A DNA stretch of 40,602 bases from Acidimicrobiaceae bacterium (GCA_947447175.1 CANFIM010000008.1:1-40602); one strand, 5' to 3'; shown: positions 15,643 through 24,275, numbered from the stretch's first letter. The notes: generated by a model from the letters alone, not told the origin. Made by a program: numbers and translations.

Positions 15643-16560
15643 TTATCCGTGAAGAAGTCCTGCATCAAATGCTTGTTGCACTATGGCAGCGATGCCGTGA
15701 TCTTGCACTCGAGTTTGATCTTCTCGATATTTCAACACGGTGCCCAATGTGCGCTCAAGAATGATTTCGTCAATTTCGGTAACGCCAAGTTTCCCGAGAG
15801 CCGTTGCCCAGTCAATTGTTTCGGCAACTCCGGGTGGCTTGTACAAATTGATGCCACGCAATGCTTGCACCGCACCTGCTACTTGACGCGCAAGCACATC
15901 GCTTGCTTCTGGAACACGTAAGCGCACAATTTCCACTTCACGTTCAAATGTTGGATGCTCAACCCAGTGATACAAGCAACGACGCTTCAACGCATCATGT
16001 ACATCGCGTGTGCGGTTTGAGGTGAGAATCACAATGGGCGGCGTTGTGGCCGTGAAGGTGCCAACTTCAGGAACTGTGACTTGGAAATCTGAGAGCACTT
16101 CAAGCAAGTACGCCTCAAACTCATCATCGGCACGGTCAATTTCGTCGATGAGGAGAATAGGGCGAACGCCTGCTGGTTGGTCAATGGCGCGCAATACGGC
16201 TCGCTTCAACAAGAACTTCTCTCCGTACAACTGGCCTTCAAGATCTGCTGTATTCGAGAAACGAGCTTCACCCGTTGCTTCTGCGGCGCGAAGATGCAAC
16301 AACTGGCGGGAGTAATCCCAGTCGTATACGGCCTGTGAGGCATCAATTCCCTCGTAGCACTGCAAGCGAATGAGTTCCGACCCCTGCCAACGAGCAATGG
16401 TTTTTGCCAGTTCTGTTTTTCCTACGCCGGCTTCACCTTCGAGAAAGAGTGGACGACCAAGTGAGAGCGAGAGGAAGACGGCGGTGACAAGGCCGTCATC
16501 GGCAAGGTAGCCATGTTCTGCGAGTCCGGCTGCGACTTCTTGAGTGGTGGTGGGCTGCAT
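15643..16560 (-). CDS. coxD: CoxD-like MoxR family AAA+ ATPase
   Basis: About 305 residues. Walker A GEAGVGKTE and Walker B ILLIDEIDRAD are both clear, with the sensor-1 VILTSNRTRD following, typical of the MoxR/CoxD group. It likely remodels the cox enzyme during cofactor maturation together with the VWA partner encoded next. Two starts are possible: ATG at 16569 (MVPMQP) or ATG at 16560. A TACGCT box at 16573-16578 is only 3 nt before the first but 12 nt before the second, so I prefer 16560. The upstream FAD oxidoreductase gene ends about 20 nt away on the same strand. Confidence 0.92.
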   Translation of the reverse strand: MQPTTTQEVAAGLAEHGYLADDGLVTAVFLSLSLGRPLFLEGEAGVGKTELAKTIARWQGSELIRLQCYEGIDASQAVYDWDYSRQLLHLRAAEATGEARFSNTADLEGQLYGEKFLLKRAVLRAIDQPAGVRPILLIDEIDRADDEFEAYLLEVLSDFQVTVPEVGTFTATTPPIVILTSNRTRDVHDALKRRCLYHWVEHPTFEREVEIVRLRVPEASDVLARQVAGAVQALRGINLYKPPGVAETIDWATALGKLGVTEIDEIILERTLGTVLKYREDQTRVQDHGIAAIVQQAFDAGLLHG

Positions 16561-16572
16561 GGGCACCATGTC

Positions 16573-16578
16573 AGCGTA
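16573..16578 (-). promoter_or_regulatory. Possible -10 box of coxD
   Basis: TACGCT on the minus strand between the FAD oxidoreductase stop and coxD. Spacing (12 nt to the ATG at 16560) would give a leader of about 5 nt. Less certain than the 6-8 nt cases. Confidence 0.3.
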
Positions 16579-16590
16579 GGGGGCGAGGGA

Positions 16591-17997
16591 CTAGGAGTCC
16601 CACCCCAAACCGAGTCGATCGAGTGTGCGTAACCATCCGTTGCGCTTTCCTGTGCGATCTTCCATGTCAAGTGACCAACGTGTGGCCTGAATTCCTACGA
16701 ATCGGAAAGGTTCTGGTGGGAATGGCAGTGGCTTTGATTGCACGAAATCGGTGGCAGTGGCGCGTGTGCGACGACCATCAATGAGATCAAGCATGACCTC
16801 TGCGCCGAAACGCGATGACGCCACACCGAGACCTGTGTAGCCCAATGCATAGGTAACGCGACCGCCCATGCCGCGACCCCAGAACACACAGAAGCGGCTA
16901 CATGTATCAATCACGCCACCCCACATATGCGAGAAGCGCACACCTTCTAACTGAGGGAAGGTTTCAAAGAAATGCTTTGACAACTTTGCCCATGATTCAG
17001 GTCGTGATTCAAGTTCTTGACGAACACGATTGTTGAAGTAGTACATGGTGTCGTACCCACCCCACAGAATGCGATTGTCTTCAGTGAGTCGGTAGTAGTG
17101 GAACTGGTTCGGAATATCGCTGAGACCTTGTCGACCCTTCCAACCGATTGATTCAAGTTGTGATGGTGTGAGTGGTTCGGTGACCATGCAGTAGTCGTAC
17201 ACCGGAACGATGTAGTTGTTTAGACGCTTCAGCAATGGTTTGAATGCATTGGTAGCAAGCGCAACTTTTCCTGCGCGCACACGACCAAGTGGCGTGTTGA
17301 CCATCACACCTACGCCGTCACGTTCAATAGAAGTGGCTTTGCAATCTTCATAAATGCGAACGCCTAATGATTCGGCAGCAGCTTTTAAGCCCCACACCAA
17401 ACGTGCGGGGTCAATGAGCGCACCAGTGTCATGGCGCCATAAGCCACCCACATACGTAGGCGAGTGAACTTGGGCCTGCATTGCTTCGCGATCAAGCCAT
17501 TCAACGCGTTGACCTAATTTGCGAAGGTGTGCGTAGTCATCACGTAATTCATCAACGTATGAGGAAGGGTGGAATGTTGAAGCAACATCAATAGTGCCGG
17601 TACGTTCCCAATCACAGTCGATGTTGTACTTCTTTACAGCGGCTTCAATCTCATTGAGATTCTTGAGACCAAGTTCTTCCAGCACTCCCACTTCATCGGG
17701 GAATCGAGTTTGAGCATTTGCAATGCCGTGAGTGAGAGACGAATCAACAAAGCCACCGTTGCGGCCGCTTGCTGCAGAACCCACTTCATGGGCATCAATC
17801 AGAATGACGTCACGCGAAGGGTCGCGTTCTTTCGCCAAAATTGCTGTCCATAAACCGGTGTAGCCACCGCCCACAATGCAGAGGTCGCAGCTCTCGGTAC
17901 GAACCAGCGTTGGGTTCGAATCGGGCTCGTCAACATCTTCGTACCAGTACGGATACGTATCTGCATCGGCGATCGCGTCGAGATGACGCTCTTCCAT
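16591..17997 (-). CDS. FAD-dependent oxidoreductase, DAO family (PuuB-like)
   Basis: 468 residues. An N-terminal FAD-binding Rossmann motif CIVGGGYTGLWTAI is followed by SAASGRNGGF, the DAO-family loop, and a C-terminal GYTGLGVASSRFGAE segment closing the FAD site. The N-terminal 45 residues with YPYWYEDVDEP resemble gamma-glutamylputrescine oxidase-type proteins, so it probably oxidises an amine, but the substrate is not determined. Start ATG at 17997: GGTGGTGAG lies a few nt upstream and a TATCCT box at 18022-18027, giving a short true leader unlike most genes here. A longer frame to 18072 would overlap the divergent SDR gene. It is the first gene of the coxD-coxE-xdhC strand run. Confidence 0.87.
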   Translation of the reverse strand: MEERHLDAIADADTYPYWYEDVDEPDSNPTLVRTESCDLCIVGGGYTGLWTAILAKERDPSRDVILIDAHEVGSAASGRNGGFVDSSLTHGIANAQTRFPDEVGVLEELGLKNLNEIEAAVKKYNIDCDWERTGTIDVASTFHPSSYVDELRDDYAHLRKLGQRVEWLDREAMQAQVHSPTYVGGLWRHDTGALIDPARLVWGLKAAAESLGVRIYEDCKATSIERDGVGVMVNTPLGRVRAGKVALATNAFKPLLKRLNNYIVPVYDYCMVTEPLTPSQLESIGWKGRQGLSDIPNQFHYYRLTEDNRILWGGYDTMYYFNNRVRQELESRPESWAKLSKHFFETFPQLEGVRFSHMWGGVIDTCSRFCVFWGRGMGGRVTYALGYTGLGVASSRFGAEVMLDLIDGRRTRATATDFVQSKPLPFPPEPFRFVGIQATRWSLDMEDRTGKRNGWLRTLDRLGLGWDS

Positions 17998-18021
17998 TGG
18001 TCTCACCACCTTGTGACTCTC

Positions 18022-18027
18022 AGGATA
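18022..18027 (-). promoter_or_regulatory. -10 box of the FAD oxidoreductase gene
   Basis: TATCCT on the minus strand, 24 nt before the ATG at 17997, with a purine-rich ribosome site (GGTGGTGAG) in between. A leadered transcript, in contrast to the divergent SDR gene. Confidence 0.4.
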
Positions 18028-18042
18028 GCCCGAGTCGGTGAT

Positions 18043-18048
18043 TAGGGT
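18043..18048 (+). promoter_or_regulatory. -10 box of the SDR gene (leaderless)
   Basis: TAGGGT, 6 nt before the ATG at 18055, with no Shine-Dalgarno sequence. Confidence 0.5.
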
Positions 18049-18054
18049 TCTCAC

Positions 18055-18801
18055 ATGGAATTGGGATTGCATAATCGGACTGCTGCAATAGCGGCAGGTA
18101 CTGCTGGTCTAGGGCTTGGAACAGCAAAGGCCCTTGCAGCCGACGGGGTCCGGGTAGTGGTGTGTGGTCGAGACGAAGCCAAGTTGGCACGAGCGCTCAC
18201 TGAGATTGGTCATGGGGCTCAAGGGTTTGTGTGCGACGTATCAACTGATGCAGGTGGACGAGAGTTCGTAGAGCGCGCAATTGGTGTTCTGGGCCACGTG
18301 GACATTTTGGTGGCCAATGGCGGTGGGCCACCTCCGGGCACTTTTGCCAGTACTCCTGAAGTTGAATACCTCGCCGCATTGCAGAACAACTTGCTGTCGA
18401 TTGTTTCCATGTGCCACGCAGCGATTCCTGGCATGAAGGAGCGCGGATGGGGCCGCGTACTTGCAATTACGTCAGTGTCGGTACGTCAGCCTGTGAGCAA
18501 CATCATCTTGTCGAATACTGCGCGCGCTGGCGTCACGGCGTTCCTGAAAACGTTGTCTCGTGAAGTGGCTGGTGATGGCATCACTGTGAACACCATTCAG
18601 CCTGGTACGCATGCCACTGATCGCATTACGCAGTTATACGGCCCAAATCCCGATGCCAAAGCGATGGGAATTCCTGCGGGCATTGTGGGTGATGCTGACG
18701 ACTTCGGTCGTATTGCGGCGTTTATGTGTAGCGAATCAGCCAAGTTCATGACAGGCGTCAACCTGCATATTGACGGCGGCACATACTCCGGTCTGCAATA
18801 G
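18055..18801 (+). CDS. SDR family oxidoreductase lacking the catalytic tyrosine
   Basis: 248 residues of the short-chain dehydrogenase fold: NAD(P)-binding AGTAGLGLGTAKAL, the NGGG strand motif (VANGGGPPPG), and the C-terminal INGG-like LHIDGGTYSGLQ. The catalytic Ser is present (ITSVSVRQP), but where YxxxK is expected the sequence reads ILSNTARAGV, so both Tyr and Lys are missing. This matches the SDR subgroup resembling beta-ketoacyl-ACP reductase but with an imperfect catalytic tetrad. It may bind a substrate without classical catalysis or use another mechanism. It is followed after 16 nt by a Dabb gene that has its own -10 box. Confidence 0.87.
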   Translation: MELGLHNRTAAIAAGTAGLGLGTAKALAADGVRVVVCGRDEAKLARALTEIGHGAQGFVCDVSTDAGGREFVERAIGVLGHVDILVANGGGPPPGTFASTPEVEYLAALQNNLLSIVSMCHAAIPGMKERGWGRVLAITSVSVRQPVSNIILSNTARAGVTAFLKTLSREVAGDGITVNTIQPGTHATDRITQLYGPNPDAKAMGIPAGIVGDADDFGRIAAFMCSESAKFMTGVNLHIDGGTYSGLQ

Positions 18802-18805
18802 GCAC

Positions 18806-18811
18806 TAAGTT
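18806..18811 (+). promoter_or_regulatory. -10 box of the Dabb gene (leaderless)
   Basis: TAAGTT, 6 nt before the ATG at 18818, inside the 16-nt gap after the SDR stop. Confidence 0.45.
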
Positions 18812-18817
18812 CGCATC

Positions 18818-19111
18818 ATGCTTCATCACATTGTGCTCTTCACTTGGAACGACTCAGTGCCAGCAGGTCACCCTGCCATCGCACAAAATGAATTGCGAAA
18901 GTATGCGGCCACGCTTGATGGTCTGGTGTCGTATTCGTGTGGCCCTAATGCAGGGCATACCGAGGGTGCTGCTGATTTTGCGGTTTCTGCAGTGTTTGAA
19001 GATGTTGCCGCATGGCATGCATATGACACAGCTGATGAACACAATCGCATTCGGCGCGAAGTATTCGGCCCATATGTTGCTGAACGAAAAGTGATTCAGT
19101 TCGACAGTTGA
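18818..19111 (+). CDS. Dabb family (stress-responsive alpha/beta barrel) protein
   Basis: 97 residues. The opening MLHHIVLFTW and the end FGPYVAERKVIQFD with a central AVFEDVAAWHAYDTADEHN are hallmarks of the dimeric alpha-beta barrel (Dabb) family. Members include small enzymes and stress proteins; no specific function can be assigned. It follows the SDR gene on the same strand and overlaps the end of the convergent PAP2 gene by 16 nt. Confidence 0.88.
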   Translation: MLHHIVLFTWNDSVPAGHPAIAQNELRKYAATLDGLVSYSCGPNAGHTEGAADFAVSAVFEDVAAWHAYDTADEHNRIRREVFGPYVAERKVIQFDS

Positions 19112-20016
19112 TCTGTCGTTGCGGTGAGTCCGCGACGTTTTTCCCAGGCGTTGGCAATGCGCCACGCCACAAGAACTGTTGCCCAGCCCATCACAGTGTC
19201 GATGAACCAATGTTCACCGAAGTACACAAGGGTGAACGCCATTGACAGCGGATATGCCATTGCCAGAACACGAACCCATTTTGGAGAGTTGCGTGTGAAC
19301 CAGAGTGTGACAAGCAACGCCATTCCAGCGTGAAGTGATGGCATTGCAGCCACAGAGTTCAACACTGCCGCACCACGGTCGAGCGTTTTCGACACAGTCT
19401 TCAAATGAAGTTCCCACCAGCCGCGACCGGTGATACGGAATACGGGCTTGGTGTAGTTCTTCTCGGCGGCCATCCAGGGTGGTGCGGTAGGAAACACAAT
19501 GAACGATGCCACTGCAATGTAGAGAGTGAGCGAGAAACGACGTACGTAACGCAACCATTCGTTGCGATTACGTACTCGCAACACAGCAAGAGGAACTACC
19601 GGCAACACAAAATGCATCATGTAGATGATGGATCCGCCAACGTCGTACCACCGCACGTCGCTATGGAGCAACCATGACTGCAGCCATACGTTGGGATCAC
19701 GGCCAAAGAAGATGAAGCGGTCAATGTCGCGTGGAATGGTGTAATTCACGCCAATGCCAAATTGATCGGCAGTGCCACGGCTGTAGTCGTACACCATGTA
19801 GATGACCACCAGCACCAGCCAGTCACGCACCATGAGTTTCACCTCATCGCGAGAACGCCCAACACTTGCAATAACAAACGCAGCAAGCATCCACAGAAGC
19901 ACCGCAATGCGGTCGACAGGAATGCCGTGTTGAATCAGGCTCCAAAAAAAGACAGCCGAATAGAGAACTAATAGCCCGCGTCGAACGTTAAAAAGCCGAT
20001 CTGGCGCAAGCGGCAT
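19096..20016 (-). CDS. PAP2/inositol phosphorylceramide synthase-like integral membrane protein
   Basis: 306 residues with about six transmembrane segments. The C-terminal half carries PAP2 motifs: AMPSLHAG (motif 2 with catalytic His) and GEHWFIDTVMGW (motif 3 with His and Asp), the arrangement of the AUR1/inositol phosphorylceramide synthase branch. Such proteins transfer or remove phosphate or phospho-head groups of lipids at the membrane; in actinobacteria a role in phosphatidylinositol-derived lipids is possible. It starts 11 nt after the coxM stop with no separate promoter evident, so it is probably the last gene of the coxLSM transcript. A functional link to CODH is not apparent. Confidence 0.85.
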   Translation of the reverse strand: MPLAPDRLFNVRRGLLVLYSAVFFWSLIQHGIPVDRIAVLLWMLAAFVIASVGRSRDEVKLMVRDWLVLVVIYMVYDYSRGTADQFGIGVNYTIPRDIDRFIFFGRDPNVWLQSWLLHSDVRWYDVGGSIIYMMHFVLPVVPLAVLRVRNRNEWLRYVRRFSLTLYIAVASFIVFPTAPPWMAAEKNYTKPVFRITGRGWWELHLKTVSKTLDRGAAVLNSVAAMPSLHAGMALLVTLWFTRNSPKWVRVLAMAYPLSMAFTLVYFGEHWFIDTVMGWATVLVAWRIANAWEKRRGLTATTDQLSN

Positions 20017-20027
20017 TAATGAATGAA

Positions 20028-20852
20028 TTAGTTGCTGGAAGATTCGAGGGCGCGCCGTACCAAGACTTTGGCAAGGTGCGTGCGGTACTCGGCGCTTGCA
20101 TTCAAGTCAGACTGAGGCTCTGCCTCTGCTGCAGCAAGTTGTGATGCGTCGGCAATGCTTGCTCCGCTTGCAATTGCTGATGCAACACTGGTGGCAAGGA
20201 TGGGCACTGAACCCATGTTGACAAGGCCAACACCTGATTCATTTCCACGCTTCCATGCAGCAACGCCAACAATTGCCCAGTCCTGAGCACGGCGGTTGAA
20301 CTTCTGGAAACCCCATGTAGCCCCGTTCATTTTTGGAACGCGGATTTCGGTGAGCATTTCGTCTGGTGCGAGTGCTGATTCAAGGAATCCGACGTAGAAA
20401 TCTGCTGCTGCAATTTCACGGGTGCCGTTCGGGCCCTGCGCAACATATGTTGCACCGAGCGCCAACGTGGTTGCTGGCAAGTCTGATGCAGAGTCAGAGT
20501 GCGCAATTGAACCGCCGATGGTGCCACGGTGACGAACCTGTGGGTCGCCAACGTGTGTGGCGGCAAATGCCAAAAGCGGAAGGTGTTCCTTCACGATGGG
20601 CGAGTGCTCAACGTCGTGGTGACGGGTCATTGCGCCAATCGCAATGTGATCGCCGGCATCACGAACGTACGAAAGGTCGGTGATGCGTGCAATGTCAATC
20701 AACATTGCAGGCTGTGCAAGACGCAATTTCATTAGGGGCAACAAGCTGTGTCCACCGGCCAAGAACTTTGCATCTTCGCCGTATTCGCCCACAAGGGCTA
20801 TTGCTTCAGCGGCTGATGATGCGCGCTTGTAATCAAATGGTGCAGGAATCAT
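20028..20852 (-). CDS. coxM: CO-dehydrogenase-like FAD subunit (CoxM)
   Basis: 274 residues. FAD-binding motifs of the medium subunit: AGGHSLLPL (residues 32-40) and TIGGSIAHSD (from 111), as in CoxM and other xanthine-dehydrogenase-family flavoproteins. It would pass electrons from the [2Fe-2S] subunit to FAD and then to quinone or another acceptor. The gene follows coxS by 12 nt in the order L-S-M, unlike the M-S-L order of the well-studied form I cox operon, consistent with a form II enzyme. Confidence 0.95.
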   Translation of the reverse strand: MIPAPFDYKRASSAAEAIALVGEYGEDAKFLAGGHSLLPLMKLRLAQPAMLIDIARITDLSYVRDAGDHIAIGAMTRHHDVEHSPIVKEHLPLLAFAATHVGDPQVRHRGTIGGSIAHSDSASDLPATTLALGATYVAQGPNGTREIAAADFYVGFLESALAPDEMLTEIRVPKMNGATWGFQKFNRRAQDWAIVGVAAWKRGNESGVGLVNMGSVPILATSVASAIASGASIADASQLAAAEAEPQSDLNASAEYRTHLAKVLVRRALESSSN

Positions 20853-20864
20853 TGTGGGTTTTCC

Positions 20865-21326
20865 TTACTTGTTTCCATTGGCGCATGCGAGCACCGACTT
20901 GACGATGTTGTGGTATCCGGTGCAACGGCACAGGTTTCCTTCGAGACCAACGCGCACTTCTTCTTCGGTGGGGTTGGGGTTTTCCTTCAACAAGCTGATG
21001 GAAGCCATCACCATGCCTGGTGTGCAATAACCGCACTGCAGGCCATGGTTCTCCATGAATGCCTGCTGCATGGGGTGCAACTGATCGCCGTTTGCAAGAC
21101 CTTCAATGGTGGTGACCTCACAACCATCGGCCTGTACGGCCAGCATGGTGCAGCTCTTCACTGACTCACCATTGACATGCAAAGAACATGCGCCACAGCT
21201 TGATGTGTCGCAGCCAATGTTCGTGCCGGTGAGTCCGAGGGTTTCGCGCACGTATTGCACGAGCAACTGGCGTGGCTCGACATCGTTCTCGTGCTTTGTT
21301 CCGTTGACGGTGATGGTGACCTTCAT
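20865..21326 (-). CDS. coxS: CO-dehydrogenase-like [2Fe-2S] subunit (CoxS)
   Basis: 153 residues. Eight conserved cysteines: Cys39, 44, 47, 59 (plant-type ferredoxin cluster, in [10 protein letters not shown]) and Cys98, 101, 133, 135 (C-terminal cluster, in QCGYC and LCRCTGYHN). It bridges electrons from the Mo centre to FAD. A longer frame runs to 21560 inside coxL; the ATG at 21326 gives the family N-terminus (VTITVNG) and has AAAGGA about 7 nt upstream. Forty nt after coxL, 12 nt before coxM. Confidence 0.96.
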   Translation of the reverse strand: MKVTITVNGTKHENDVEPRQLLVQYVRETLGLTGTNIGCDTSSCGACSLHVNGESVKSCTMLAVQADGCEVTTIEGLANGDQLHPMQQAFMENHGLQCGYCTPGMVMASISLLKENPNPTEEEVRVGLEGNLCRCTGYHNIVKSVLACANGNK

Positions 21327-21366
21327 GATGGGTTCCTTTGGTGATGAGTTCTTGTAGTTCTTGTAC

Positions 21367-23652
21367 TTACTTGGCGTTCTGGATTGCGGTCCATACGCGC
21401 TCTGCGGTGCAGGGCATTTCAATGTGGCGGACGCCGAGGTGTGCAACAGCATCAACAACTGCTGACTGCAGTGCTGGCGTGGAACCGATGGTTCCAGATT
21501 CGCCAATGCCCTTTGCGCCAAGCAAGTTGACAGGCGTTGGAGTTTCCATGTGCACCACATTCACGCTTGGCAATTCAGCAGCAGAGATGAATGCATAGTC
21601 GGCGAGGTTGGAAGTGATGGGGTTGCCATCGGCGTCGTAACGCACTTCTTCAAGAAGCGCTTGCGCTGCACCTTGAGCAACACCACCGTGAATTTGACCT
21701 TCAAGGAGCAATGGGTTGAGCACAACGCCAGCATCGTCACACGCAGTGTGCTCGATGTGCTTTACCTTTCCGGTTTCAGTATCAACTTCAACGATTGCTA
21801 CGTGAGCGCCGAAGGGGAATGTTGCGCTAGGAACACCAACGAACTCGTCATGCGACAAGCCGCCGTTGCCTTTTTCTGCAACTGCAAGTTCTGCCCATGT
21901 CTTTGACACAGCGGGTGTGCCCGCAACATGGAAGATGCCCTTGTCTGTGTCGAGAACAATGTCTGCTTCGTTTGCTTCAAGCAAGCGAGCTGCAACGGTC
22001 TTTGCTTTTTCTGCGAGATCGCCAGCAACCTTGTACACGGCGTTGCCGCCTTGTTGCAATGAGCGTGATCCCATGGTTCCTGATCCAACAGGAACAAGGT
22101 CTGAGTCGCCCCACACCAATTCCACTTTGTCGATGGGGATACCTGTCTTTGCATTGACCAGCATTGACCACGAGGTGTCGTGTCCTTGACCGTGTGGTGA
22201 GGTGCCGGTGTAGACAATGGCGCGGCCATCGTCTGTGACTTCCACCTTGGCTGCTTCACCAGTGCCAACACCACCAGTGATTTCCACGTACACGCTGACA
22301 CCGATGCCGATTTGCTTGCTGGCACCGCTTGCGCGACGCTCAGCCTGCTTCTTGCGCCATCCGGCGTAATCAGCGGCAGCAAGGGTCTTGTCGAGAGCAG
22401 TTTCGTAATCGCCAACGTCATACGTTTGGCCGATAACGGTGGTGTGTGGCTCCATGAACTTTGGAATGAGGTTGATGCGGCGAACTTCTGCAGCATCCAT
22501 TCCAATTTCAGCAGCAAACATGTCCATTGCGCGTTCGATAGCAGCAGTTGCCTCTGGGCGACCAGCACCACGGTAGGCAACTGTTGGTGTTGCGTTCGTA
22601 ACAACTGATGTTGTGCGGCATTCGATGTTTGGAATTGCATACACACCAGAGGACATAGGGCGTGTCATGAACGGAGCCAAGATGGTTCCCATGTCAACCC
22701 ATGCACCAGAGTCTTGAATTGCGTGCAACTGGTAGTGCGTGACTTTGCCTTGCTTTGTGCCACCAATAGTGATGTATTGCAACTGAGCGCGGCCGTGACC
22801 AAGAGCCACCATTGATTCGCTGCGTGTTTCACGCCATACAACTGGCTTGCCCATGCGCTTTGCAACCACTCCGAGCAACTGCTCTTCTTGGTATGTACCA
22901 ATTTTTGCGCCGAAGCCACCACCAACATCAGCAGTCTTGATGTGCACCTGTGAAGGATCCACGCCATTTGCAGCTGCAATTGGCGCCACGGCGCCTTGTG
23001 CGTGCTGAGTGGAGATCCACTCAACCAAACGGCCATCTGCGCCCCACGCTGCAGCAGCGCCACGGACTTCAAGTGGACATGGTGCAACGCGCTGGTTGAG
23101 ATAGCGACCCTTCACCACTACTTCGCAATCAGCAAAGTAGGCGTCGCCCGTGTTCTCAGGCATGCCAAGTGCTGTGGTGTCGAACACCACGTTGCTGCCG
23201 CATGCTTCGTACAGGTGTACAGAACTTGCCATTGACTCTTCAAGGTCGATGAGTGCGGGGAGCACGTCGTAATCAACAATCACCATTTCGGCTGCGTCTT
23301 CGCCCTGTTCGCGAGTTTCGCTCACAATGATGGCAACTGGCTCGCCCACATAGCGCACCTTGTCCATTGCAAGAAGTGTTCGTGTGGCTGCCGGATTGAA
23401 GGCCGAAGGCTGCGGTTCAAGACCAAGGTCTGCACCGGTGAAGAATGCAAGAACGCCTGGCATCTGCATTGCATCGCTGCCATCAATTGAGTTGATGCGA
23501 CCGTGCGCAACCGAGCTGCGAACGTATGTGACGTGAACCGCGCCACGAAGAAGTGGTTCGTCGCGCATGTCATCGACATATACGCCACCTGTTGTGAGGA
23601 ACTTTGGATCTTCTTTACGAAGAACCCGTGTTCCGAGAATGCTGCCACCCAT
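21367..23652 (-). CDS. coxL: Form II CO-dehydrogenase-like molybdenum subunit (CoxL)
   Basis: 761 residues, normal for the xanthine dehydrogenase large-subunit family. N-terminal hammerhead domain with [12 protein letters not shown] (12-23); Mo-cofactor binding GGGFGAK (244-250); active-site loop AYRGAGR (359-365); catalytic Glu718 in KGIGESG. The loop decides the type: form I CODH carries AYXCSFR with the Cu-binding Cys, whereas AYRGAGR marks form II (putative CODH) enzymes, whose CO oxidation is doubtful and whose true substrate is often unknown. The start has AGGGGA 6 nt upstream. It heads the L-S-M operon; maturation genes coxD, coxE, xdhC, mocA and coxG lie further downstream. Confidence 0.95.
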   Translation of the reverse strand: MGGSILGTRVLRKEDPKFLTTGGVYVDDMRDEPLLRGAVHVTYVRSSVAHGRINSIDGSDAMQMPGVLAFFTGADLGLEPQPSAFNPAATRTLLAMDKVRYVGEPVAIIVSETREQGEDAAEMVIVDYDVLPALIDLEESMASSVHLYEACGSNVVFDTTALGMPENTGDAYFADCEVVVKGRYLNQRVAPCPLEVRGAAAAWGADGRLVEWISTQHAQGAVAPIAAANGVDPSQVHIKTADVGGGFGAKIGTYQEEQLLGVVAKRMGKPVVWRETRSESMVALGHGRAQLQYITIGGTKQGKVTHYQLHAIQDSGAWVDMGTILAPFMTRPMSSGVYAIPNIECRTTSVVTNATPTVAYRGAGRPEATAAIERAMDMFAAEIGMDAAEVRRINLIPKFMEPHTTVIGQTYDVGDYETALDKTLAAADYAGWRKKQAERRASGASKQIGIGVSVYVEITGGVGTGEAAKVEVTDDGRAIVYTGTSPHGQGHDTSWSMLVNAKTGIPIDKVELVWGDSDLVPVGSGTMGSRSLQQGGNAVYKVAGDLAEKAKTVAARLLEANEADIVLDTDKGIFHVAGTPAVSKTWAELAVAEKGNGGLSHDEFVGVPSATFPFGAHVAIVEVDTETGKVKHIEHTACDDAGVVLNPLLLEGQIHGGVAQGAAQALLEEVRYDADGNPITSNLADYAFISAAELPSVNVVHMETPTPVNLLGAKGIGESGTIGSTPALQSAVVDAVAHLGVRHIEMPCTAERVWTAIQNAK

Positions 23653-23690
23653 GAATTTCCCCTAGTCAGTTGAAAGACTCTTAGGAGGGA

Positions 23691-23696
23691 ACACTA
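23691..23696 (-). promoter_or_regulatory. Possible -10 box of coxLSM
   Basis: TAGTGT on the minus strand, 38 nt before the coxL ATG, with a good Shine-Dalgarno (AGGGGA) between. It would give a leadered transcript. Best candidate in the 87-nt gap, but unsupported beyond the hexamer. Confidence 0.3.
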
Positions 23697-23705
23697 TCTA
23701 GCCCG

Positions 23706-23740
23706 ATACTTGCCTCTCGCATGGAGGCGGCAAGAAGTAT
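23706..23740 (-). terminator. Imperfect hairpin after ftsB
   Basis: ATACTTGCC (23706-23714) pairs with GGCAA-gaa-GTAT (23729-23740), a 9-bp stem with a 3-nt bulge, beginning at the ftsB stop. No U-run follows, so intrinsic termination is weak at best. Confidence 0.2.
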
Positions 23741-24234
23741 TAAGGGGCTAAGGGGGACAGAGGGCCACCAGCTTTGGCGGCTACTTCTGCGCGAACCTGC
23801 AAGATATTGGTGACCATGGAATACGGCCATTGTGCGGGAAGGTCGGTGGGCAATTCGGGCATTTTCACCAGCGAGAGGCGCTGTTCACCGGGGAGCACAT
23901 ATCCAAGTTGGGCACGTGCCGCATTGCGAATTCCTTCGGGCGTATTGAGTTTGTTGATCTCAATCTGCAGTTGCTCATTTGCGTCAGCCAAGGTCTCAAA
24001 TTCAGCAGTTTTATCGGCCACCATTGAGCGTTGCGAGAAATAACTACGCATCGGCGCAATCACTAGGGAGTACGCGGCGGCAATAGCGAGAACTGAGCCC
24101 AGAGCGATAACTCCGATACGACCTGGGCCGTCCCAGAATTGGCGAGCACGAGAAAAGGCTTGTGCGGCGAGGCGTGACAACAAAGAGGGTTGCGTTGCGG
24201 CGCCCTTTGTGGATTTCTTGTCTCGCGATGTCAC
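23740..24234 (-). CDS. ftsB: Septum formation initiator, FtsB/DivIC family
   Basis: 164 residues: a basic, disordered N-terminus, one transmembrane helix (about 38-62), a coiled coil (about 65-100), then the family core RAQLGYVLPGEQRL. FtsB/DivIC joins FtsL and FtsQ at the division septum. It follows eno, the standard actinobacterial order. The start is a GTG with GGAGG only 1 nt upstream, an oddly short spacing; an in-frame stop lies a short way upstream, so no earlier start is available. The gap to eno carries a LexA-type palindrome and a tandem repeat. The usual next gene, DUF501, is displaced by the cox island. Confidence 0.9.
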   Translation of the reverse strand: MTSRDKKSTKGAATQPSLLSRLAAQAFSRARQFWDGPGRIGVIALGSVLAIAAAYSLVIAPMRSYFSQRSMVADKTAEFETLADANEQLQIEINKLNTPEGIRNAARAQLGYVLPGEQRLSLVKMPELPTDLPAQWPYSMVTNILQVRAEVAAKAGGPLSPLAP

Positions 24235-24257
24235 GCCTCCATTGTGGCGTGGCGAAC

Positions 24258-24273
24258 GCGTGTCAGCGTGTCA
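24258..24273. repeat. Perfect tandem 8-bp repeat in the eno-ftsB gap
   Basis: GCGTGTCA occurs twice in a row (24258-24265 and 24266-24273), read as TGACACGC twice on the gene strand. It lies between the LexA-type palindrome and the ftsB start, and looks like a paired binding site. Confidence 0.6.
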
Positions 24274-24275
24274 CA

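Noticed and set aside
21327-21560. N-terminal extension of coxS into coxL
   Set aside because: Only a frame shadow inside coxL; the ATG at 21326 has a ribosome site and the family N-terminus.
21367-23652. CoxL as a form I (true CO) dehydrogenase
   Set aside because: The active-site loop is AYRGAGR, not AYXCSFR.
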